Source: Protula sp. h YS-2021
Lineage: Eukaryota > Annelida > Polychaeta > Sabellida > Serpulidae
DNA: 64,000 nt
Direction of reading: 5' to 3'
Assembly (NCBI GenBank): GCA_949752745.1
Contig: OX457033.1
Location: 19,383,907 to 19,447,906, forward strand
Within the stretch, counting starts at the first letter, position 1, and each line of letters opens with the position of its first letter. The notes under the pieces are model-generated. The model was not told where the DNA came from and did no database searches. It saw only the letters and a program-made list of their open reading frames with translations. Below are positions 23,581-36,262 of this stretch, one piece after another. The position numbers and the translations under genes were made by a program.

Positions 23581-26207
23581 CTTGAGCTCGATCCCTTTGA
23601 AAATTTAATTGATGTAATTAATGTAATTGATGGTACTTCGTTGATCTAAACAAATATTGCTCCCAGTTTTTTACGCTCTTGTGTGATGTTCTCGAATACT
23701 CTTACTTATTAGGGAATTCCGTTTGCAGTAATGTCGCAAAAGTAAGCATATAAAATAGCTAGGGCAATTGTGAACTATGAGATGCTATAGATTTCCTTAC
23801 AGGGAATTCCTAAATTTCTGTAGAAGAGGAAGGGAGCTTAAAATAGATGAGCCCCTTAAAATGCTCCCCAGCTTCTACATGAGCCCCTTAAAATGTTCCC
23901 CAGCTTCTACATAATGCAAATTGGCGTTTTTACATTTATTTCACTTGATGTTAATTGTTTCTTTAGTGACAGGTAAAACATATTCAGAGCTTAAAGTGAC
24001 AAAATGTTGTACTTACTGCTTTTTTGCTTTTTCGCATTCCATGTCAACAAATGGCACATTTTCTGAGCAAGGAATTGTTAATTTTAAGGAAATCCTTACG
24101 TCTATTAAAATGGCCAATCAAAATTCTTAATGCAAATTGCTTCCTTCATCGAGTTAGAAACTACCAAAGAGTGATAAGTACAGGCAACAAATCAACTGAA
24201 AGAGGGGAAAATACCCCGGGAGGCGGGGAGGGGGGGGGGAGTTGGGGACTTCTTATCATGCGTGTTACTATGTATGTCCAAAGAATTGCCGAAAAAGGGG
24301 GAGTAATTTTGAGTGCAGACGCGGTGGGCGAATAATGTCGATCGCGTTAGGAAAGCGGGGATGGGGGAGGGGGGGGGGGGGGGGTTCCTTCAGTATTCTG
24401 CGTTTCCCATAAAAGGGGGGGGGGGGGTTATTTTCAGACCTGCACTCCGTGTTTCGTTTAAAAAAAAGCGGTCTCATTTCATAATTAGCACTCAACGTTA
24501 AGGGACATATAAAATATTCATAACAATGAATTACTGAATGAAAATGAACCTATTCAACGGCAATCTAAAAAAAAACAGGAAATTGTCTGCTACTTATGAA
24601 AGTTGTAAAGGCTGATTTCGAATAATTGAAATGAGCTGAATTAGTTTTTTTTTCTTGAATACATTAATAATAGGTAAAGTACAGTTGACGCTTGATTATT
24701 TTTTGTATAGGTGACAAGTCTAGCAGGTTTAATAATGAAAAACAAGAGGCATTTGTATCATGCTAAAATGCTATAACAGCATCTGATGTCTTATGATAAC
24801 GCTGTACGGAAGCTTGATATCTGATGTAGGGGTTATGTAAATATATAGCTGGCGCACGCGCATTGCAGTTGCTATTAGCCAATGACCAAACTTTCTACGA
24901 TTTAGTATATTTTTGGAAACATTAAAAGTTTGTTTGTTTTGCATCAATTGATGTCCAAGAATTTGATGTAAAGGGTAAAAAATTCAAGTAAAGCGAAGCT
25001 TCCTCATGTTATCACTCACCGGAAATGGTAGCAGTGATTTTTATCTTCGAAAAAAGGTCCAAAACAAGGACGTAAATATCAGAATTCCAGGAGTATGCAA
25101 TGTTTGTGTCGTCTACTTTTAAATAAATATTCATGCAAATCGACTTCATGTATAATCTTCGTTAAATTACGAGATGGCCCAAGGGCAGGACTACTATGAT
25201 GGGGCGCTGACCACACTACGATTGCCGTTGTCAAGGAAAGATTCTAGACTCCTTCCCTCCCTCCCTCCCTCCCACCCAACGTCTAAAATTAACAAACAGC
25301 AGAACACGAAGCCAAGTTAAGCAATGTTATGATGTACAGGAAAAACCAACACAAGCTCATGCCAATAATTTGACGCGCAGACCTGAAGAGAGCTGGAGCT
25401 TCCTCGGAGCATTAGGTATACCTGAGACGACAATTTATCCCTCATTTGTCTCCTCTTTTAGGAAGCCAGATCAATGCATCAAGAGCTCCATCTGTACCGC
25501 ATGCAACTTGAGAATTATCGATAGTACCAGCGGTTAGTGCCGGTAAGGCATTCAGCTCGGCTTTGTTTTTATAACATTTTTAACTGTATCAAGAAGCGCT
25601 TTCATTTCGTTTTGAAGAAAACAAATTGCCCCTCATCTCTGACGTCACTCTTCCAATTAGGAGTAATTTGTGTTGACTTTTGGTGCGATGAATCAGCGTA
25701 ATATGAGTGGTAAGACTTGACCTTTGTTTTATGTTTATTCACAATATCCCTTTTTTCAAAGTCCTGTTTCTCTATATATGCTTTGCTTCGAATTTCAGAT
25801 TGATTTTTACAATAAGGGGGCATCTATAATGTAGGTCCGGAGACATTTTGAACTTGTTCAGCCCCCGCCTTGAAGTGTTTATTTTGCAATTATGCCCCGT
25901 TTTTAACCAAAAGCCCAGTCCAAAAGTCCAGAGATAACCCCTTTTTGTGAGAAATAAAGAATACTGAAAGAAAAAAGGCCCCCTTTTAAACGAAATTGGC
26001 AGTCCGCGCGGACCACGGCTGGTTTCAACATTACACCCCTTTTTCTGCGATTGTTTTGGGCACCCATGGTAACTCACAACATACCAGGTGCCCCCCCCCT
26101 CCCTCCTTGCCCCGCCCTTGACGCACAACTCATCACCTGCCCCGCCCCCACCCTCCTTGCGTTCCTAATTTATAAAGGTCTCTCACGTTATAACTTGTGA
26201 ATTACAG
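23581..26207. other. Gene-poor stretch with family B copies
   Basis: Family B copies lie at about 24190-24500 (+) and 25810-26135 (-), each with long G or C runs. No other coding exon recognised. Short poly-Gly/Pro frames come from these G/C runs. Confidence 0.5.
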
Positions 26208-26387
26208 TAAAACCTACCTACATTGGACAACGGAGAGACTGGCCGATTCTGTCCGGTATATAGAGGTGTCCGGGATTTCAGAGGTCATGTAAACCAATGG
26301 GGAAAAACGGGACTGAGAATTCTTGTCCGGTATTGACAGTTGTCCGGTATTTCAGGGTTTGTCCGAATGAGGTTTTTACTGCACTTT
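26208..26387. mobile_element. Short pogo-like MITE (cagtaaaacct ends)
   Basis: The stretch begins acagtaaaacctac and ends aggtttttactgc, an imperfect inverted pair. Inside are 'gtccggtatatagaggtgtccgg' type phrases (two halves, each under 20 bases). Similar pieces occur near 33850-33945 and 34105-34275. The tip resembles pogo/Tc1-group non-autonomous elements; the TA duplication is not clear. Confidence 0.45.
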
Positions 26388-26890
26388 GCTTAACCACGGT
26401 CTTGTTTAACATTCTCTTACTGCAGTTCACCAAACCAATACAATGTTTTGTTTAATAGGAAAAACATATAAACAATGCAGCAGATTTACTTTGATTAATT
26501 CATTACACACCAACATCGGATAGACTGGTATTCTCAATACACACTTTAATTTACGTTTTTAATATTTTATATTAAGAGTTACAACTGCGCAACGTGATCA
26601 GTGATTACTCCATTAAAGCAACATTTCAAGCAGTATTGCAATTTACTACCCTAGTAGAAATATAAGCTCAGTTTCAAAGACACAGATTAACAAAAAAAAA
26701 AAAATAAAATAAAAGAAAAATAACAGTGATACTTCAAGACTTTCAAGACTTTTTTCATTAATTGATTAATATACAGTTTCTCTAGAGTCTCGTTTCTGTT
26801 TTCAACAATGGTACTTTTTACTTGGCATTTTCAATCTTTTAATCTGTAAACGCTGATAACAAAAAGAAAATCAACTCGCTTCATCGATGT

Positions 26891-27190
26891 ACAATACAAA
26901 TCTGTATTTCTTTTACTTCGACCCGTAATGAAGATCTTTTAACTTTTCTCTTCATAGTATTCTTGGTAACGTACACCAGAAGGCCAGAAATCGGACCAAA
27001 AAGTACCCATAAGGACCAGAAATCGGACAAAAAAGTACACCAGGAGGCCAGAAATCGGACCAAAAAGTACAATAAAAATCTCCATTTCTTTTACTTCATC
27101 CAGCAATGAAGATCTGTTAGTTTTTCTCTTCATAGTCTTCTTGGTAACGCACACCAGAAGGCCAGAAATCGACCCAAAAGTACACCGGAA
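26891..27190. repeat. Direct repeats, ~91-bp block plus 'agaaatcggaccaaaaag' units
   Basis: Two ~91-bp blocks (26891-26981, 27068-27160), each holding 'tttcttttacttc' and 'aatgaagatc', are joined by short tandem units 'ccagaaatcggaccaaaa-agtac'. A third block and more units occur at 28430-28830. No gene. Confidence 0.7.
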
Positions 27191-27516
27191 CCCCTGGAAA
27201 ATTAAGACCATCCCGCAGTTAAGACCGCTTTTCGCCAATGTTTTCCATTGGTTTCTATAGTAAAGAAATCCCCCCAATTAAGACTACCCCGCTATTACGA
27301 CTAAAGACCTTTTTTCAGTCCAGCAGGCCGCTTACGACCAGTCATAATGTGCACATGTTTTTCTTTCAATACATTATCTCAGATGTGTCAGCAACACGAA
27401 CCTCTCACAATTAGGAGCATTAGTCAAACAAAAGATGTGTTCTGCAAATATTAGAAGCGTTTTTCTTTGATAACGCGTATGATGTGCAATGAAAGTCTGT
27501 TATCTGTGGATTAATA

Positions 27517-28040
27517 TTTAACACTTGACAAGCCTTTGGCTTGCAAAGTGTTTCCGAATTTGTGCGAGCAGCCGTTGGTATCTTTTTTTTTTCTTGACAG
27601 TGAACGGATTTTTCCGGTCATCTACTCAGCTGACACTACGGGCCCTAGGGCCACGAAATTGGGACATAGATAGAACTTGATATAAACGTGTGCATGACAC
27701 TTTTTATTTTCTCCTTCGATTTCGTTTTCTTGTTTAAAATGCCATGTGAAAAGAGTGTATTTTTTGCAAGTAAATGTGAAGCATTTATCGCACAGCCCAG
27801 AACACACAGTTGCTTAGCTTTGTGTGAGCTCTCACTGCGTAAGTAGATAACACGGCCTATGCCTGATCAGCCAATTAAACCTTAAGTCAACAAAAAACAA
27901 ACACTACTCGGCTTATAAGACATATTCGAGCTGTGCTATTTGCAATATATTATTCAGGAAATAACCCATTGAAGGAAGTATTTTTGCGTTTTAGTTTTTG
28001 TTAAGTGTTTAACATTTCGCTAGCGAAATGAGGTTCTAGT
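27517..28040 (+). mobile_element. Repeat family A with palindromic ends, copy 2
   Basis: Same orientation and nearly full-length match to 15686-16208, including both terminal hairpins (caagcc-ttt-ggcttg at the left, catttcgctagcgaaatg at the right) and the internal 'tacgggccctagggcca' phrase. Confidence 0.6.
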
Positions 28041-28429
28041 TACTCGTTGAGTTCTACTCCGGTTTTTAATTGGCCTGTACATTGCTATACAAATTGGCTT
28101 TTTTTGCTTTTATTTAATTTTTTTCAATGATTACCTTGCAAATAAGGATAAGAAAAAACTCGAAAAGAATTCTCGCTTCAGAATAAATTTCAAATAATAA
28201 ACGCAAGACAGTTAAAAACCCAGTGATTTCTGAATAGAAATAAAAGAGGTCAAAATCGTGTTTCTTTCCTGGTATTTACCGGTCGTATGCAGCACACTAT
28301 GCTGTACTTCATCATGTGCCCATACAGGTCATTTTAAATCGGAACCCTGCAATTAAGACCAAAACGGAATTAAGACCACTTACGGCCAGTCCCGCAAGTG
28401 GTCTTAATTCCGGGATTCTAGTTTACCCC

Positions 28430-28830
28430 TAAGGCCTAGAAATCGGACCAAAAAGTACCCCTAAGGCCCAGAAATGGGACCAAAATGTACAATGAAAATC
28501 TGTATTTCTTTTACTTCAACCAGCAATGAAGATCGTTTAGTTTTTCCCCTCATAGCATTCTTGATAACGTACACCAGAAGACCAAAAAATGGGTCCAAAA
28601 ATTACCCCTAAGGACCAGAAATCGAACCAAAAAGTACACCAGAAGGCCAAAAAATGGGTCCAAAAATTACCCCTAAGGACAAGAAATCGAGCCAAAAAGT
28701 ACACCAGAAGGCCAGATATCGGACCGAAAAGAACACCAAAGCCCGAAAATTGGACAAAAAGTTACACTGGAAGCCCAAAAGTGGACCAAAAGCACCCCTA
28801 AGACCCAGAAATCGGACCAAAAAGTACACA
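28430..28830. repeat. Tandem 'agaaatcggaccaaaaagtac' array
   Basis: About ten irregular units of 38-45 bp containing 'cggaccaaaaagtac' and 'ccagaaggcc', plus one copy of the ~91-bp block seen at 26891. A hairpin-forming 'gaattaagaccact' inverted pair lies just upstream (28365-28415). Confidence 0.7.
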
Positions 28831-28872
28831 CACATGTATATGTTATATTACTTCATTCTTTCTATAATTAAG

Positions 28873-29049
28873 AGAGGGAGGGAGGGAGGGAGGGAGGGAG
28901 GGAGGGAGGGAGGGAGGGAGGGAGGGAGGGAGGGAGGGAGGGAGGGAGGGAGGGAGGGAGGGAGGGAGGGAGGGAGGGAGGGAGGGAGGGAGGGAGGGAG
29001 GGAGGGAGGGAGGGAGGGAGGGAGGGAGGGAGGGAGGGAGGGAGGGAGA
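28873..29049. repeat. (GGGA)n microsatellite
   Basis: About 177 bp of GGGA tetranucleotides. Gly-Arg-Glu and Pro-Ser-Leu frames across it are artefacts. Confidence 0.98.
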
Positions 29050-31575
29050 CATAACCTCATCGCAGATCTGATCCACAGCCAACTATTTATGCATCTGAGA
29101 AGGGGCTTCCAAAATTAATGATATAAATTCTTTTATAGAAAATCGTCTTTTTTTTTTTTTTTGCTTTAGAAATGTCAGTTTGTAAACCACTAATAAATCT
29201 AAAATAGTTGCTTTCAAAGTTGATTTGTGGCCTTGCGAGTGACAGGGCATACGCAAGTAAAAATGTTGATTTTATAGCGTTTCGAATAGCACTAACCACG
29301 TCCTTGCATCTCAAAAACTGCCCTAATGCCATATTAAATGGTAAATTCACTAAAAGCTATACAGTTTCCATGCACAAAGTCCTGTATATATGACACCGTT
29401 TTCAAGTCAACTTTTCCAAATAAACAAAACTTGGCCTCCGACTAAAATGTATTTTATTTATTACATACAAGCAAAATGGACAAAATTATTCCATACAAAC
29501 AAAATTTAAAATTTAGCTGCAAAATCCAATATATTTCACGAACAGAGATACTACAGGAAAGTTTTCACTGTTATGATTGCACCACAATAACAAGTTTGGT
29601 CATTCTATAGCAGAAAATTGCTCCACTAGAAAAATCGTTCCAACCTATACCAGAGATGATACCAGAAAAATCTACTCCACATTTTTTTCCTCATTATCTC
29701 TGACTTCTTTTTAATTTTTTTTTTTTTGCCTTAATTTAGTTAGTTTTACCTTATCAGTTAGTGACAGAGCTTTTCGTTGTTTTTATCTTGTTCATTTTCT
29801 GATTTCAGTTTAATTGTTAATTATCAAATTTTGGTCCGTATATACAAGTAAAGGATTATCTTTCTTTTTGGCCGAAATGTCGAGGGACCAAATGTCTCTG
29901 GCACAAAAATGTTTGGATACTGGGCAAATGATCTAGTTGATTTCAGGGGTTGAAAGTAAAAAAGATGCTGTTGCAAAGTGCTAATTAAAATTGGAGATCT
30001 ACTTCTTTTGCATTAAAATTCCACATTCCAATTCAGTTCCATGCACTCATTCCATTCAAACAAGTCTTTTCTGTACATAACATGTTCCTATCCTCACCTA
30101 AGTTTCAAGCATCGAGCCTCAATGAAAACAGAACTACTTGGGAATCACTTGGGAACTGTTGTTTACTCAGAACATGCGCGCTTTGTTTGTTCTGTGACTG
30201 CTCCTATCTCTGGGCTCAAAATGAGTTTTGGATTTGCAAAAGTTGCCCTTTTATTCCATTTTCGGGATGATCCGATTTTGTGGGGTTCGTTACTGACAGA
30301 AATTAATGGAGAAATTTGGTTCTTGTAAAAAGTGGTCCGATTTGGGGGGTTCGTTAATAATAGAACTGAATGGAGATTTCGGTTATGGTGAAAAGTGGCC
30401 CAATTTGCGGAGTGGTCCTATTTCCCAGATTGCTCAGTCTCAGGGTTGGTTTTTGTGTATTTCTTTCTAAAATAACCTCACTCAATGGCGAAACCTCTTG
30501 ATGAGCTCAAACCATATCAAGTCACATATATGCCGTATATATTTGACAGAAACTGCTACAGTAACTTTATTTTGTCAGACTTAAGAGCTGTTTTTACCTA
30601 GATGCTTTATGTGCTCTTGAGAGCCATACTCTAGTCTTGAATGAGGACAGTATGTCTGATTCTTATTGATGTTGTTTTCCATGTAATTATGTTATTAATT
30701 ACATGTTATCAATCCTAGCATTCTTATGTACATATCGTGCAAATGCGACATATTTTCTTCTCTTTTATGTTCAACACAGTTTTACATCAAATAATTACAT
30801 AATTATGATACACAACATCTATGCACATAAAGGTTACAAAAATCTTTTCAAAACAAGCACCTACTCTACTACTATAATTACTACTACTGATACTAATACA
30901 CCTTACACAACTATTTTTACTCCTGTCAATACTACTACTATTACTTCTACTACTATGGCCTCTGTTAAAGATTAAAATAATTAGGTTTTAGATTAATTTC
31001 GAAGGTTAATGGTCAAAGATTTTACTCATTCCGTTTTTTTTTCAAAGTTTTTACACAATCGAAATTAAACATATGCACAATTTTGTTGGCAAACGATAAG
31101 TAGGACAACAGAACAATGGTCTTTTGTGTATATCAGTAAACTTAGACCGAATCAATAAAACTGGCCTTTTAGGAGAAAAACCCCTTTCGCAGAAAAGCTC
31201 CTACGCAGAAAAGCCCCTTTAGTTACAGCCTCTTCGTTTTGACACAGGTGGGGAATATCCCCTTCACAAAAGGCGAAAACGATCCCTTCAGTAATAACTC
31301 ATAAACCTCAGTTGGCAAAGGTAAAGAAAAGTGAGTAAATAATCCATGCAGTAAACCTCTCTTGTACCAACATGTTCCCAACATCAACAAAAACAAGTTA
31401 ATTGCATTTATAAATAACGTTCAATGCAATTATAAATAACGTAACGATATAATCCCCAGTAATGAGTGCACGGTAAAATGACAAAGCTCTTTGACCATGG
31501 ACCTCTTAAGTTAATCCTTAATCTCAAATCACATAGAAAATATGAAGACTGTCTTAAGTTCAGTTTGCCTTATTG
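29050..31575. other. Gene-poor AT-rich stretch
   Basis: No exon recognised. 30240-30440 belongs to the same interspersed family as 2590-2710 (reverse complement), with 'agtggtccgatttg' and 'ggggttcgtta' phrases. 30880-30960 is ACT-triplet-rich. Confidence 0.55.
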
Positions 31576-32222
31576 TTGACACGTGCCTGAATGTAGGAAC
31601 AGACCCCCCCCCCCCCCCGGGCCAGACCCCCCCCCGGAATATATATATATATATATTAAACTTTTTTTCATATAAATATTTTTCTGTATTTTATAATTTT
31701 CAATTATTATTTTAAATTGCGTGTTTATTAGCAATGCAACACCTTTTCATCACGATGAAAACCTGTGCCAATGTCCTTTCATCATAATGGAAGGGATGAA
31801 AGGATGTATTGATGCTGTTTCATCGCAATTGCAATTTGATAAAACTATTAGCAATAACACAATTAATGACTGTGAGATTACACAAATAACACAATTACAG
31901 AACTCGAATGCAATCAAAACCTCTTTGTCAAAACAATTAAGGGAGATTCAATCTGCAGATTAGCGAAACACCCACACCCCGACCCAAGAGCCGGAGATGT
32001 TTTCAATAGAAAGCGAAAGTGATTCTGGATATCTGCTCGCTGCTCTGTTATCCCCAAAATAACTTGATTTTGTTTTAATTTCACAGAGATACTGAAACAT
32101 TATTATAATAATAAAAAATGGGGGGGGGGGGGGGTCTGTTCCTACCACTGCAAAAAAGAGGGGGTCTGTTCCGGGAGGGGGTCCGTTCCGGGGGGGGTCT
32201 GTTCCGTTTACCCACGTGCCTA
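31576..32222. mobile_element. Poly-C/poly-G-tipped foldback element (ggaacagaccccc)
   Basis: The left side has cacgtgcctgaatgtagg then aacagaccccccc. The right side has several copies of ggggtctgttcc and ends gtttacccacgtgcc, the inverted counterpart. The interior (31640-32100) is AT-rich with a short TA run and no convincing gene. This is a foldback structure of the same general design as 38041-38570. Confidence 0.6.
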
Positions 32223-32439
32223 CCACATTAACATCTTATTTAGCATGTACACACTTCTTAATCGGGGAATTTGTCTTGGTGATACATATATCTGATACTA
32301 CAACAGTTAGTAACGAACACATCTGCAAATACTAAAAGTCTATTCATCGGCTTCCAGATTTTCACGGTTTGTCGGGATCCAGCGAATGTTGTGTGCGATT
32401 CCTTTACGAAACTAGGTGATGGTTCTACGACCTTCCGCT

Positions 32440-32872
32440 CTCTCTCTATACACAGAGTTTTCAAGCGGCGCTAAAGTGCGGCATAGTCATACGGATCCTC
32501 TTGTGTGCTGGTTCGCCGCGGATGTCTTGCTCAATCGTGGCACGTACAGTGCAGTCTTCGCGTTTGATTGCCGTTATAAAGGTCCAGATCGGGGGGGGGG
32601 GGCGGATTATATCCGACGATATGAAAGAATCTGTTGCTGAAACCTTCACATTGATTGTTTGCCCTCGGTTCATAGTTCACGGTGGCATCATGGACATTCC
32701 ACAACTCTGGAGGGTATCGAAGTAGAACGTGCCGCATGTTGACACGCAAGCCAGCTTTGTGGTTCCCAGCTCTGCGCTGGGTACCAATGACGTAGGTCTT
32801 TTCAAAATAATCCACCAGTGCATCAGATCGTTCTGGAGTATTCGCGCAAAGTTGTTCAAACGCAGGATTCAA
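32440..32872 (-). pseudogene. MULE/FLYWCH-associated transposase C-terminal fragment
   Basis: On the minus strand one frame (from 32872) reads YFEKTYVIG, LLRYPPELWNVHD and then RANNQCEGFSNRF. This matches the 'P-x-WN ... R-T-N-N-x-x-E-G-x-x-x-x-F' block at the end of MULE-type transposase domains in animals. The next expected block (IWTFITAIKRED, then RGEPAHKRIR) is in a different frame, switching at the G/C homopolymer at 32591-32600. The catalytic DDE part is missing. It is a decayed fragment; the frame switch could also reflect a homopolymer length error. Confidence 0.65.
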
Positions 32873-32899
32873 GAGAATTGTTGCTAGGCAAATCGTTAT

Positions 32900-34685
32900 T
32901 AGAATTAATGTTGTGAATTAATTAAGTAAAGATGGACAAATCTAAACACGCTGTTTATTCTTTGGTCATCGTAGCCCCTAACCGTCTCTGACTGGTTCGC
33001 CGGACAAGCTGATGGAAGAATAAAAGGAATCACACGGAAACACATTGCCATATCGTACGAAAACAATAAACTATGTAGAGTGAAAATACCCATGTGTAAT
33101 TAATTAAAAGGTCTTGCAACTATCTTGGAACAGTAAGTGCTTATAAAAAAGAATCTCAACGACTAACCCCAGGGAAGGGGGAGAATCCCCGGGAGTGGGG
33201 AGCACTCCTATAGTTAGGATTCCTCTGCATATGTACAATAAAACATGTCTTCTGACAAACCTCTATATTATGTACAACTATAGAATGCCATTTTCACATT
33301 TTCCAATATTAGGCAAATATTGAAATCAAATATTCAGTTCCTGATTTCACAAATAAAATATTTTATGAGCCTAAATTATTATTTATATAACAATTTTGTA
33401 TTATTGATATAGAAATTATTGATATAAAACTTCAGCTTCAATCTCAAAAATGTAATAGCGATTCGTTAAAGTTTATTCAAATGTTGCCTTTCCTGATATT
33501 TTCAAGTTTGGAAATCGATTTTTTTCACCTCAAAAATTAATTGCGTTATCTAAAATACAATTTTTTATAGCAAAATATACATTAATAATATTTATATTGA
33601 TTTACTGATGTCTTTGAGTGTATTTACCTGTAAAAAATTAGCATTAAATGTAAAAAGAGCCTTTCAGCATGTAATAGGGGGGGGGGGGGCGGCACTCCTA
33701 TAGTTGGGCTAGTTGAATATCTGCGACAGAAAAATATTCACTTTATCTTTTTGTATATTAAAACCTGCTTCTGAGCAAACTTGTATAATGCGAATAACTC
33801 CTTAAATGAATCAAACTATTTCAATTTTTCTACATATTCGTTGGTTTCTATACAGTAAGAACCTGGGTCATTGGGGCACCTCCCTATAAAAGACACCTGG
33901 CACACTTTTTCAGGCTGAGTGGTAGGTTGCACTGTTTGAACAACCCGTATGAATCACAACAAGATTATAGTGTGATCTGTGAGAGCTTGCATCTCCGAGA
34001 CAATGTCGATAAGAAGGTAATAAATAAGGTTGTCACTCCTTGCTACTTTAATCTCGAACGGCGTGTCAAGTCCCAGACGGATTGTACATATACAAACATA
34101 CAGTAAAACCGGACAAAGCCGTGTAAAGTGGACAACTCAATGATTCGAATAAATTAGTTCAGTACCTTTTCCATTTCCTATTGGTTTCCATGCAATAAGA
34201 AAGTGGATAATTCGGACGCAACTTATTCCGGACATCGCACACATTTTTTCAGACATAATTATAGGTTTTACTATACGAATAACCTGTGCAATTCAGAAAA
34301 TGCAATGGCGCGATCTTTTGAGTGCTGTTTGCACGTCTCATAGATAATTTCAATTAGACTGCGCCTCAACAACTGGGGCAGCTTCTGTTCGCGAGCAGTT
34401 TAATCCCGTAACACCTGTCAAGTCCAAAAGTGTGTTACATGTTTACGTTTTTAATATTGTCCTTTTAAATTGTCAGAAAAATGAACTCAGTACTCTTACT
34501 GAGTGAAATTGAAAATAGAGAGAAAAAAGAAGAGACGTAATTCTGTAACTTTGTTGAAGGACTCGTCAGGATATTATGTGGTATTTCTTTTACACTCTCA
34601 ATACTCTTCCCTCTCTTAATTCCTTAACTTTTAGGCATCGGGTGTTTGAATCGAGTTATTTTCCAGCAAACAACCCACGTCTTTT
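32900..34685. other. Gene-poor stretch with small repeats
   Basis: It holds two short sequences with cagtaa-acc starts and internal 'gg-ca/gtggataa' phrases (33850-33945, 34105-34275), similar to the pogo-like MITE at 26208. 33170-33210 and 33680-33720 are G-rich. No exon recognised. Confidence 0.5.
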
Positions 34686-35169
34686 TTGGTTGAAAAAAAA
34701 GGTTGGATTTTGGTCGCGACGACTTCACAACCATATTCTGACCTATTACCCCAAAACCCGACTTTATTCCGAATTAGGTTGTATATGAAATTGGAACCGA
34801 CGTCGGATTCCGACCTGAAACTGACTAGAGTTATATAATTAATAGATAATTAATTATTCAACTGCTGTTGTGAAATACATACGAATGCATTTTCCATGTA
34901 AATATTTACAATCTAGGACGAAAAATACCGACGCGCAATCAAAATTCTAAAATTTTCATGTAAAAATTACGTTTTTTTTTCCTTCGTCTTTTTCAATTTC
35001 CGGTGAGCGATAATAATGTTCATCGCTTTTTGATCGTTTTTGCAACGTCGGAATGACGTCAGAAAACCGACGTCGTCTCGACGTCGGAATAAAGTCGGGT
35101 TTTAGGGTAATAGGCCAGAATATGGTTGTGAAGTCGTCTCGACCAAAATCCAACCTTTTTTTCAACCAA
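34686..35169. mobile_element. MITE with ~95-bp inverted repeats
   Basis: The left arm begins ttggttgaaaaaaaaggttg and runs through 'acttcacaaccatattctg' to 'acccgactttattccga'. The right arm is its near-perfect reverse complement, ending aaccttt-ttcaaccaa at 35169. Between the arms are CGTCGG/CCGACG motifs like those filling the 8535-10398 element, hinting that the two are related. No coding sequence. Confidence 0.75.
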
Positions 35170-36089
35170 ATTATTTTTATGTCAGAATAATAATGATGTG
35201 CTTAACCTCATGTTGTTTCCAAATTAAGTACGAGGGTGAAAATTAAGAAACATTAAGAGAATAAATCAATAAATAAGCGAGTTCACAATTCCAACTGGAC
35301 CAATCAACAGGCAACAGCTGGTCAATCCGAAACGCTCTGCCCACTCTCAAGTGGTAGAAAATAACACTGGTGTCAATAAAGAAAAAGTAACGAAAGAGAT
35401 CACTTGCGTGACCCTCACCCTTGAAGTATATTTCGTGTCATTTTCAAGGTTGTTCTGCTAAAAGGTATACAGCAAATAAGTGAAGAAATAAAAGGTGAAT
35501 TCGCTGTCTTTTGCCAAATGCTCATCGTGAAAAATATAAATTTCACGCAGCCTTAAACTCCAAAGGAAAGACGAACATCGAGAGCTAGATGTAAGACCTG
35601 AGCCCCCCCTCCCCCTCGGAGAATAGAATGTGCGGTCCCTTCCAATCTATAACACTTGATTTAAGTGTTACAGACAGTGAAACACAGTCATTGAACATTC
35701 TCCAGTAACTGCTAAGCCCTTTTGAAAACCCCAATAATAATGAATGGATTCGGAGAAAAAAATTGGGAGTCAATAAAATAACTGGTATTTCTCTGGATCA
35801 GTCAACAAGAACTCCTCTTTTTTTACAAGAATGTTAGATAACCGTTGCTCAGTCTCGGTTAACGCGAACCTCGTGATATTTCACTTGGTTTGATTTTAAG
35901 TGTGGACTGCATTCAGTATGCTTCTTCGATAGACCATGCCAGCCGAGCTTCTCGTTTGATCATATTTTTTTCAATGTTTCGTCATTGCCTAGCGAAGTAC
36001 GAGCGTAGTCGTTTACATTGGTGCGTGAAGTATACTGATATCATGCTAAGAGGCCTTCCCTGTGTGTTAATCGAGAGCATCTTTACATT
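35170..36089. other. Stretch without recognised feature
   Basis: No exon, repeat array or RNA gene was recognised here. Confidence 0.5.
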
Positions 36090-36262
36090 TTGGCGTGCTT
36101 TGCGCGCCTCGGCCACAGGCTTTGTGCGCCTCGGCCACGTGCTTTGTGTGCCTCGGCCACGTGCTTTGTGTGCCTCGGCCACGTGCTTTGAGTGCCTCGG
36201 CCACGTGCTTTGTGTGCCTCGGCCACGTGCTTTGTGTGCCTCGGCCACGTGCTTTTTATGAC
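36090..36262. repeat. 22-bp minisatellite
   Basis: About seven units containing gtgcctcggccacgtgcttt. It is directly followed by the unrelated array at 36262. Confidence 0.9.

Noticed and set aside
28654..29118. 154-residue Gly-Arg-Glu frame
   Set aside because: Generated by the (GGGA)n microsatellite and the upstream tandem units.
31721..31963. 80-residue frame inside the foldback element
   Set aside because: No recognisable domain and no splice or promoter context; may be chance in AT-rich core.
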